Assembly (NCBI GenBank): GCA_905221605.1 | Contig: CAJNDS010000666.1 | Coordinates: 1-64,000, forward strand | DNA from: Symbiodinium natans | Lineage: Eukaryota > Sar > Dinophyceae > Suessiales > Symbiodiniaceae | Length of the DNA: 64,000 bases | Reading direction: 5' to 3' | Part shown: positions 56,466-64,000 of the stretch, in pieces | Numbering within the stretch: the stretch's first letter is position 1 | Layout of the letters: the number at the start of each line of letters is the position of its first letter | Position numbers and translations under genes: made by a program | The notes under the pieces: model-generated | What the model saw: the letters and a program-made list of their open reading frames with translations, nothing else | What the model was told of the DNA's origin: nothing | Database searches by the model: none

Positions 56466-57183
56466 GTGCGGCTACGTTCGTTGAGCGTGCTAAGCTACAG
56501 TGGGCAAGAGGGTAGCAACGACCACACGACAAAACGGATTTGCCTGCCTTCTATCTTGCTTGAGGTCATTCGTGAGCCTCTGTCAATCAGGATCGAGGCC
56601 AGGCAGTGCAGTGTGAGTTTGTTTTCCAGGGGCCGGCAAAAGAATGTGCGGATCGCTGAAGGGAGCCGACTCGATGGGAGCTTCTGGTGTCTGATGTCTC
56701 TGTTACCCTCGCTCGACCCTCAGCTAGCAAAAGCCGCCCAGCCAGCAGAACAGCCTAGCCAGCTACTCATCACAGTGCTCGTCACGCTACAGATTCGTGG
56801 TCAGCGTTCGTCCCAGATTGAGGTCGTGGTCGCGGGCGGCCTCTCATCCTTCGCCATTTTTGCCATCAACACATCCACTGTTGCGGTGCTGTGGTGGCTA
56901 CTTAGGCTCACAAGACGCTGGTCTTTGTAGGGCAGTTGTCATGCTTGACGATATATGCTTTGCTTGGTTGCCCTCGGCCAGCTTGAGCCAGAGCATCCGG
57001 AGGCTATGTTTCTGGGTCACCAAGTTCGGCCAGCTAGTCCAGTCTAAACCGACCTATGCAAAAGCGGCCTCCCGACTTCAGCAGCTCTCCAAGTCTCTCC
57101 TGGCTCCCAGCATGCCATTCCGCGCATCAAGGAATTTTCCACACAGCCTTACGAATCTCGAGAGCTGGCCGTATGCGCCGTGA
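56466..57183 (+). CDS. Candidate plus-strand ORFs, unknown
   Basis: A 154-codon frame (56466-56930) ends in a hydrophobic helix (GLSSFAIFAINTSTVAVLWW), and an overlapping frame (56797-57183) has SQSIRRLCFWVTKFGQLV and KAASRLQQLSKSLL. The two could be exons of one membrane protein or chance frames. They converge on the TPR-like gene. Confidence 0.2.
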
Positions 57184-57203
57184 GAAATTCTCGTGAGGCA
57201 TGG

Positions 57204-58400
57204 TCAGCAGACGTCATCGTCCACCGCATCATCATCCGTAAAGCTTCCTTCCTCTTCCTCGCACTCTTCCTGTCCTTCACAGAAGCCAGCTTCAGCTGCA
57301 ATGTCTGATGCCCACAGCTGCATCGCCGCTTCGCGTGCCCTTCTCCATCGGGTCAGAACAGGGGGCTCGCCAGGCGACTGGGCTGGGAGCAATGGCAGCG
57401 GGGGAGGTTCATCAAGCTCCTTTTCCTCTCCTGCATCGGTTGTGGCTTCCTGGCCAGCCCCGCCCTCAAACAGAACTTCGCGCACAAAGCTGCGGACAAA
57501 TGGATCAGTGTCGAGCCAGACCGAGATCTGACCACGCCCACCCATCTGACAGCAGTATCTCAGGGCTTCCAGCAGTTCCATCTCGCAGCTTCCTTCTGCG
57601 GGCAAGCCGTGCAAACCGGGCAAATCGCAGCCCAGAGGGAACACAGGCTCGAAGGCCGGCGCAAAGGCAATGTACTCAGCAACGAAGGGATTTTGACGGT
57701 GCGCCGCCCGAAGTCGCTCTAAGAGCCGGCCTTCCGCCTTCTTGCCGTCGCGCTTCTTGTGCTCCTGCAACACACGGACAGAGATGTAGCTGAGCAAAGC
57801 CAACGAGTAGCGGCCAACTGTGATTGCCTCCCGTTTCGCGCCGGTCGCGCCGGTCGCGCTGGTCGCGCTGCTCTCTCGTTCAGATCCTTCAGGTGCCATT
57901 GGCGCCGTCTCGATTTCAAAGAGTGGACCCTTCAGAAGTGATGCCGCCTCCTCCGTCATTGCCCGATCCATGTAAAGAGCCAACAGAGGCGCGCGCACCT
58001 TAAAATCGGGATCGTCCGGACACATGTCCAACGCCTCCTGAAGCAACTTGATGGCCGACCGCTGCTGTCCAGCTTCCGTCTGGAAGCCTGCTAACTCCAC
58101 CAAGATCTGCCGTCGCTCTTCGCCGGGCTTGGCAGCAGGACCTCGGGTCAGTTGCCGCTGAAGCAGCTTGGCACGCAAACGCTGCCGTGTTTCGTGTACC
58201 GCCTCCTCCTTGCCATGGGCACGACGCCTCAAAGCACGCGTTTCCTTGGCCTCATGGCGAACCTGTTTCCTCGCACTCTCGCCTTTATCGCCTTTTGCCT
58301 GGCCTTTCGACCGACGGACTTTGCAGCCTTTGGCCTTGATGCTGCTGACCGTCTGTACAGGCTTCCCTTTTCTCTTGCCACCTCCGGACTTCTTGCCCAT
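57204..58400 (-). CDS. TPR-like protein with basic N-terminus and acidic C-terminus
   Basis: ATG at 58400 gives about 398 residues. Residues 1-85 are very Lys/Arg-rich (MGKKSGGGKRKGKP..., KQVRHEAKETRALRRRAHGK), perhaps nuclear or RNA-associated. A helical repeat follows (ILVELAGFQTEAGQQRSAIK, LLQEALDMCPDDPDFKVRAP, LLALYMDRAMTEEAASLL), which fits tetratricopeptide repeats: W/A-x-x-L-G/A spacing and a DPD turn. Then come an Ala/Thr/Ser-rich linker (SATSATGATGA) and a helical part with AHRQNPFVAEYIAF, reminiscent of the NP-[YF]-V-x-x-Y motif near the end of some TPR proteins. The C-terminus is acidic (EECEEEEGSFTDDDAVDDD). It is probably an adaptor in a protein complex. A precise family was not identified; a single exon suffices. 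Confidence 0.6.
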   Translation of the reverse strand: MGKKSGGGKRKGKPVQTVSSIKAKGCKVRRSKGQAKGDKGESARKQVRHEAKETRALRRRAHGKEEAVHETRQRLRAKLLQRQLTRGPAAKPGEERRQILVELAGFQTEAGQQRSAIKLLQEALDMCPDDPDFKVRAPLLALYMDRAMTEEAASLLKGPLFEIETAPMAPEGSERESSATSATGATGAKREAITVGRYSLALLSYISVRVLQEHKKRDGKKAEGRLLERLRAAHRQNPFVAEYIAFAPAFEPVFPLGCDLPGLHGLPAEGSCEMELLEALRYCCQMGGRGQISVWLDTDPFVRSFVREVLFEGGAGQEATTDAGEEKELDEPPPLPLLPAQSPGEPPVLTRWRRAREAAMQLWASDIAAEAGFCEGQEECEEEEGSFTDDDAVDDDVC

Positions 58401-59085
58401 ACTGTTTTGCCCTGGCGGCCACTGGTACCCCTTGAATGCGAACAACTTGAACTACAGTATGAAAAGTTATGCTAGCTGCTCTTGCGTGTCCATGCCCTCT
58501 GACAGCAGCATCAAAAGGCGGGCGAAGCTAGCGTGGGCTGATGTTGCTCTGGAGGACATGCTACACACATGCAAAAGCCATGGGAGGCATATCTGTAAAC
58601 TAGTGCAAGGCGTGACTCATGACTCATGTCCACGCTGTCATTGAAAGGCCTGAGGATGCAGCGTGCGGGGTAAGAAATTCCGTAGACATGCCGCGAATCA
58701 GACTTTCGAGCGCGTTTTGTCCCATGCATCGTGCTGGTCAGTTTGCTCGGGCATCTTCTCACCATCCTGTCCATGCTGTTTCTCAAACCACCAAAACATC
58801 CAATCAGTGGAGATGGTCACGATCTGTTGGTTCCGTCTCCTTAGGCTCGGGTACCATGCAAGTACGCGCCTGTCAGCAGGCTCAGCGCAAGCCCAGCCCG
58901 TGGTTTGTCAGATCGCTAGACAAACTATACTCCTTAAGATCTTGGATCTCTATTTCCTGATTGCCTAAAAGGATGATTGTCGATTTGTTCTGCTGGCCTG
59001 CGAACAATACCTGACAGATTGTCCTGGTAGGCCCAGAAAGACATCTGGCAACAGAACCTAAAAGCTACAAACACCTGAAGTATTT
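58401..59085. other. Spacer between TPR-like gene and methyltransferase
   Basis: No supported gene, though 3' exons of the methyltransferase may lie here. Confidence 0.4.
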
Positions 59086-60508
59086 ACAATTGACCTGGCC
59101 TATGCTGGAGCGCAAGTCGGTCAAGCCACTGCTCGTGCACCGCTCGCACGACCCCAGGCCACTGGGGCGAGAAATCATGTCCCGCCACGAGGGTCTCTTC
59201 TGCGGTACGCAGCTTTGGCATCCAAACTTCGAAGTCTGCTTTGACCTCTGCAAGTTGGCGCATGCTGCAACCCTTTGGGATCTTCAGGGCCACATTAGTA
59301 TTATGATTATTATTAGTATTCTTATGCTTCACCCCTTCAGGATCTTCAGGGCCAGGCATGGGGGTATGGACAAACATTAACGCTTTGACGTGGCTTGGAC
59401 TCGGCTTTCCTAGAGCTTCTTCGCTGAGCCCAGGGTGCGCAATCGTAGTAGTGGCAGCCGTCGATGAAGATGGCATCTATGCTCTTGTCAGGAAGTGACA
59501 ACGCAGCTTCCAGAGAGGTCGCTCGCAGAAGCATCGCCCTCAACACGCAAAGGTCACAAAAACTCAATCAAAAACGGGGTTCGCAAGTGACAAGCAGGCA
59601 GGACAAGGTCCGCAAAGAATTCAGCTTACCTCACATGCTTCTACGAAGCCTGCCTGTCTTTGAAGGAGTCATACAACCTGGACGCATAATGGAATGCGAC
59701 CTCTGGAGGTAAATCCGCCGCGAAGTTACCAGGGAAGGTGCCATCGGCACCCAAATATGGATCGACGCCGATGAGCTCCACGAAATCGCAATGCTCCTCA
59801 TCAGAATCAGCTCTGGAGATTGTTGTGTGTGCTCTGCCCGGTTGCGTAAAAACAAACTGTCATTCTGAGACAAGTGTCAAGAATAAACTTTGACAGATGC
59901 CCCACAAAGACGCCAACTTCGACGACGAGAAGGGTCCCTCCACCCCTTCGCTTGCGCAACTCCTGAGAATGGGGCGTAGCTTGTGCAAATCCACAATTGG
60001 AAGCAGTGAGATCGCGCTATGTTTCACAAGAATGTTGCTTTGCCAAGATGCTTGTAGAAGGGCGACGAAAACCGCGAACCCTGATTCAGCATGCATGTCT
60101 GAATTCATGCGAGGCACAACATACAGTAGCAAGAAACCCCGAAATCGCAAGCCTGTCTTTAAGCAGAAGGCTGTCAAATGGCACCAGTATGAAGTTAAGG
60201 CACTGAGCCCAGTGAAGCGTGTCTCCTCCGGACGGCCAGCAAAGTGAAGAGCTGTCATGCCATGCATAATCAGAGGCAACTAACGACGTACTCTGCTTGC
60301 CATGTCTGCACAGATCCTCTGTCAAAGCATACTGCGGCCCAGGAAGAGGCAGCGGCGCATCCGTGTTGCAGTCGGTCGTGCCAAATCGTAGCCACTCATC
60401 TGGCTCTCCCCAGGCAGTGTGTACCACTCTGCCGGCCGCAACCGAGTCCGAAAGCCACTGCCACTGCGTCTCACGCCAAATAATGACGGTCCTGACTAAC
60501 AGGTTCAT
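59086..60508 (-). CDS. Class I SAM-dependent methyltransferase (multi-exon)
   Basis: Exons on the minus strand line up as a methyltransferase fold of the kind grouped as Methyltransf_24. SAM-binding motif I is LLVVEVGVFVGHLSKF (about 59935-59885). The next exon has ELIGVDPYLGADGTFPGNF (about 59790-59640), where Asp would bind the SAM ribose. Then comes ATSLEAALSLPDKSIDAIFI-DGCHYYD (about 59540-59450), the acidic DG-x-H motif, and then KADFEVWMPKLR and LVAGHDFSPQWPGVVRAVHE (59270-59090). The substrate cannot be told; related proteins modify small molecules, sugars or lipids. An ATG at 60508 opens a plausible N-terminal exon (VIIWRETQWQWLSDSVAAG). It is unclear whether the C-terminus is complete. 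Splice borders were not fixed. Short ATT repeats (59290-59320) lie in an intron. Confidence 0.7.
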
Positions 60509-60787
60509 AGGGTCCTAGGACTCTTCATCCCTGGCTGACGTAGCTATCTCGAGACGAGTGGCGCCCAGTAGTAGGTCTGCTTGGTTGTGAAGCCTTTCAC
60601 CAGAACTGGTTTCCCGAACAATGTGATCGCCACAAAGACAAACTTACACACACACACACACACACACATGCACACATAGGCGCCACGCACCTATGGATCT
60701 GGCCTCCCCCAAGACAAAGAAACAAGCAAAGCAAAGGGCAGTTTCAACACGCGTGTGCGGAAATCCTGTGCTCCGCGGTACGCTGTG
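60509..60787. promoter_or_regulatory. Possible divergent promoter / strand-switch region
   Basis: Lies between the minus-strand methyltransferase start (ATG 60508) and a plus-strand candidate start (ATG 60788). It includes a short (CA)n at 60644-60677. No TATA-like element was identified; dinoflagellate promoters usually lack one. The call rests on gene orientation only. Confidence 0.3.
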
Positions 60788-61780
60788 ATGCCGGTCGCGC
60801 CCATGGCCACGGAGCAGATGCTCGCAGCCTCTGCGTCTACCACCCGTGGCAGTAGTCAACTGGCTACGCTGAGCATTTTGTCGGTGAGACAGCAAGTTCA
60901 GCGGGATGCGCGGCCGCTTTGGTGGGCTCCCCCCTTGAAAGCAGTTCGCCGATTGGTCAAGAATATGGCCGATGAACTTACCGCGTCTTACCGCCGCAAC
61001 CTCGCCGTGGAAGACGAGAGGCGGACTTGGCGACAACGGCGAAAGGTTCGCATGCCAAAAAGCTCGCGAGTGATGATGGTCTGCCCCCTTTTCACCTTAC
61101 ATATTCTACCCTGCCCCCCACATATTTGGAGTTGGCTTGGTATTTCGTTTGAAATGTTGTGCAGATGCCCCGCATGTTACGCAATGTCCCAAAAGCGCGG
61201 CGCCTCTGCAAGGCCATAGGCAGAGAACCCTCCACAGTGCTCTGCTTCGTGCCAAGGCACATCATGAACGAGGCGACGGTACTCTTCAAGAGGAGGTACA
61301 GCTCACGAGCTACCGGTTGCATTGCGCTGCGTGGCGTGGGTCCACTTTTACAGATTCCCCGTCTCTGCATACAGATTCCCCGTCTCTGCAGTGCTGGACC
61401 CACGGACTGCTGTGGCCATCTTTGCAAATGGCAGGGCCCGCTACGAGCGTCAGAAGACAACCCACCTCTTTACCCCCCCGCCGCAAAACAAAGTCCGGGG
61501 TCGCCTCCGCCCACCACTTTTTGCATTCCCGGACTATCCTTGGAGCTACCCCATGCCTTCGTCAAGGACGGCACCGACCCTCCGCAGGATGTCCAGATGG
61601 GCTCAGCTGTCACGAGGTTGCATCCGCTGTCATCCGTTTGGATCAGTTCTTGTTTGACACCAGAGATGGCAGTGCACACATGGGCCCTCTAATTTTGTGC
61701 GGCTGTTTCGCGACCTAAGCCTAAGCTCCATCCCGCCCGACAGATTGGAACAGATGACTGTCGGGAGCCTGATCTCTCTG
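60788..61780 (+). CDS. Candidate plus-strand multi-exon gene, unknown product
   Basis: ATG at 60788 opens MPVAPMATEQMLAASASTTR and stays protein-like (LKAVRRLVKNMADELTASYR, EDERRTWRQRR) to a donor-like CGAAAG|GTTCGC at about 61045. Further protein-like stretches follow in other frames: AVLDPRTAVAIFANGRARYE (from 61391), AVIRLDQFLFDTRDGS (about 61630) and VRLFRDLSLSSIPPDRLEQM ... VGSLISLL (61697-61780) ending at CTC|GTACGT. The reading frame changes between stretches, as expected for introns. No family recognised. It is the clearest coding signal on the plus strand in the window. Confidence 0.4.
61350..61391 (+). repeat. Perfect 21-bp tandem duplication ending in AG
   Basis: ACAGATTCCCCGTCTCTGCA occurs twice back to back (61350-61370 and 61371-61391). 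The first ends in CAT, the second in CAG, just before the protein-like stretch VLDPRTAVAIF. Confidence 0.9.
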
Positions 61781-62822
61781 CTCGTACGTGCCACCGCATG
61801 CACGGCGATGGTCCACACCCATGCCCACCCGCCCGTCCGCACGCACAAACAGAAGTACAAATTTGCACACGCAAGGCACACTTAAGTTGCCATGTCACGT
61901 GCCCCTCTCCATGAAGAAGGTAGTCGGCTTTTCTGGCTGTGGGGAGGTCGACCCAACTCTGCCGCCAAGCCCTGTCAAAACAAAATGTAATAAGAACATC
62001 CCTAAGCCGCCCTAAACCCTAAACCCTATCTACAAGGATGTTCGGAAGGAATTTGTCACTGACACCTCTTCCAGCTCCTGTAACGTCGCCATGACGGCGT
62101 TATTGGAACCTTGTTGCCATCACGTGACATGTGTGCGGGCATCAGGCAGCCACTTGCGCTCACAAGGCGGTATGACATCAAGCATCATTCAAGCCGAAGC
62201 CGCTGTACTGCATCTTCACAGATTGCCAACTGGTCTTCTGCGCGTGATGTGATGCGACGCCGATCGCCGCCTCACTGGAGCAGGGTGACTGCAACCTTCG
62301 CCGCGCAAATTCATGGACGGCTCGATGCCACGTGCAGCCCGGCAGCACACAACTCTGGAGCGATGCCCTGGACAACCCGAAGGGAGTCCAAAGGGGTCTA
62401 CGCAAAGGATTCCAATGGAAACAAAAACCCCTACGTCTTGCGGCCACAGCTCTGGCCGACTACAGGTCCACATTTCATAGAGCGCAATGGAAGTCCAGTC
62501 AAGTGCGAGTGAGTAAAGCACCTGCCCATCTGCACGGCTCATTCATTCTGCACACATGGAACCGTCCCTTTGCTTCCAGGCCTGACAACCAATGCGAGTT
62601 GACTCTTGAAGGCTTTGAAAACATGCGCCTTCGAAGTCCTGTCAGCAAGGTGTCAGCAATTCTTGTGACACAGGCACTGCACCCATTCCACGCCTGCAGC
62701 ACGTCTAAGACATCCTGTAAAGACCTGGCAAACCATTTCAGTCGCAAGGGAACCTATCAGAAACGACGGTGACTCGACCGCAGCGCTTAATGCAACCACG
62801 TTTCTTTGCTTGGATTTGACTG
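61781..62822. other. Unassigned plus-strand downstream region
   Basis: Contains a short CCCTAAA patch (62010-62030) and weak plus-strand frames (VYAKDSNGNKNPYVLRPQLW near 62400-62460) that might be later exons of the preceding candidate gene. Confidence 0.3.
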
Positions 62823-63455
62823 ATGTTCGCCTTCAACATGTCCTGGCAAGCAAGGGGTCCACCTGGCACTCAGTCCAAGCGTAACGCACAACGCTCTCCT
62901 TCCCACAAGCACTCACCTGTCCAGCAGTCTCCATGGACTGAAGACTTTCGCAAGCCTCACGCCCGTCATGCATCGGCCCGTGGAGAACTGCCGACTGTCT
63001 GCAAACGTCTGCAGGCAAGAGGCCTCTTCCATGCTTCCTGGAAGTCAAGTCTCGACTCAAGCTCCTACAAGGTCCTACAAGCCAACTTGGCCAAATGCCG
63101 CAGGTCCTTCTTCGGTGGCAGTGCTCAAGCAAGCAAAAATGATCACCAACACTCCGCATCTCTTCAGTCCTTGGTCCACATATCCACGTGTACCAGCGTG
63201 CTCAGCAAGCCCGACATCACTAGCTGTCAAATACGCCAAACATTGCCAAAGGAAGCTTACAAAGTGCTGAAAGCACGCTGCACGGCGCAGATCTCTCGTC
63301 AATCATCCCCTTGCAGCCAGGTATCCAAGCTGAAGGTTCTCCTTCATGAAAACCTGGCTCTGGAGTCTCTGGTGCCATGGGCTCGGAAGGTGCACGAAAA
63401 AATCGAACTGCAGCTTTGCCGTCGTTTGGCTCGTCTTTCTGCTCTCGTCTGTTGA
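62823..63455 (+). CDS. Candidate ORF, unknown
   Basis: A 210-codon frame from ATG 62823 to TGA. The product is basic and Ser/Gln-rich with a few helical stretches (QIRQTLPKEAYKVLKARC, RKVHEKIELQLCRRLARLSA). No domain is visible, and it may be chance. Confidence 0.2.
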   Translation: MFAFNMSWQARGPPGTQSKRNAQRSPSHKHSPVQQSPWTEDFRKPHARHASARGELPTVCKRLQARGLFHASWKSSLDSSSYKVLQANLAKCRRSFFGGSAQASKNDHQHSASLQSLVHISTCTSVLSKPDITSCQIRQTLPKEAYKVLKARCTAQISRQSSPCSQVSKLKVLLHENLALESLVPWARKVHEKIELQLCRRLARLSALVC

Positions 63456-64000
63456 ATACCTTGTGGCTTTACATTACATTTTGGAGAACGAGTGCCCTCT
63501 ACACATGGCAGGAAAGAGCCAACAAACACACAAGCAAGAAAAGACTCGCGAGGTTTCGCAACATGTCCTGCAGGTCGAACCTTCTGCCTGGCGTGCAGTG
63601 CTTTCCCTTTTTCTGACTGCACTGCGCAAACACCACCGCATGCAGTCCAGCATCTACACATTGATTCGGGCTTTGGATGTCTACGGCACGAAGTCTGCCA
63701 CGGGCTCCAGGTCGAGAAGTTGAGAAGTGCACAGAAGGAACTGTAATGAACTGACAAGACATGGGCCGCGCTGTGCCTCATCTCCTGGTCCGGCACCCAA
63801 CAGGCGTGCAAATACTTCACAGATACAGCTCATCATGCACAGCCCAGTTGGGCATTTGTAGCCTGCCGCTACTACACATATCTCGCGCTGGAAAAGCCCA
63901 CTTCTCGCACTATTGGCAGACAGGCTACCAAGTGTGTGCCGCGATGAGGTATTCGCAGCACGAGATAATGTACACTAGTGGTTGTAAAATCTGGCGGGAT
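63456..64000. other. Window end, nothing recognised
   Basis: Overlapping short frames only; no repeats or genes that can be supported. Confidence 0.4.

Overview
The window reads as nuclear DNA of a dinoflagellate. The gene content and repeat pattern suggest a suessialean such as Symbiodiniaceae or Polarella, but the species is inferred, not shown. The evidence is: plant-type TTTAGGG/CCCTAAA repeats scattered internally; introns with GC-AG and GA-AG borders as well as GT-AG; three intron-poor PPR-type genes; a predicted plastid or secretory leader with a dinoflagellate-like FPDG protein; and almost every recognisable gene on the same (minus) strand. No bacterial operon structure, CRISPR array, rRNA or convincing tRNA was seen.

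Layout. 0-3.3 kb: CA microsatellite and the 5' part of a MATE transporter gene. 5.3-9.0 kb: two PPR-like genes. 11.2-12.8 kb: a multi-pass membrane protein with a proline-rich tail. 13.3-14.3 kb: decayed plus-strand coding-like remnants. 15.5-19.4 kb: a three-exon organelle-targeted FPDG-type protein and a third PPR-like gene. 21.4-25.4 kb: a tandem array of hairpin units with C-tracts, then a 10-bp and a 9-bp minisatellite, with a candidate secreted-protein gene around the 10-bp repeat. 26.0-30.6 kb: a P2C-like P-type ATPase with an unusual N-terminal ectodomain and extra membrane segment. 31-36.6 kb: mostly repeats. 36.8-38.8 kb: a bestrophin-type channel gene. 39.7-44.2 kb: a complete multi-exon lysyl-tRNA synthetase gene. 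45.2-49.0 kb: a secreted Cys-rich protein, a 600-bp interstitial telomere-like array, and endonuclease V. 51-57 kb: a 560-bp trinucleotide block and several weak candidate genes. 57.2-60.5 kb: a TPR-like protein and a class I SAM methyltransferase. Past 60.8 kb the coding signal moves to the plus strand, so 60.5-60.8 kb may be a divergent strand-switch region.

The most interesting signal is two families of short terminal-inverted-repeat elements. Family A (TTGGGATGTTCCCCC ends) has three copies; family B (GGGGGTTT(A/C)CGA ends, GGTACCTTGTTGGGG core) has five. One A copy interrupts the bestrophin coding sequence, and removing it at a GT-AG pair inside and just outside its ends restores the reading frame; a second A copy sits at the 3' end of the ATPase coding region. 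Two B copies lie in introns of the bestrophin and lysyl-tRNA synthetase genes. This fits introner elements, transposons that create introns, a class already reported from dinoflagellates; these two families may or may not have been described.

The genes do not form a pathway. They are a same-strand array of housekeeping (KARS, ENDOV), transport (MATE, P2C ATPase, bestrophin) and probable organelle RNA-binding (PPR) genes. Exon borders were placed by eye from reading frame, protein-family conservation and splice dinucleotides; borders given as approximate were not resolved.
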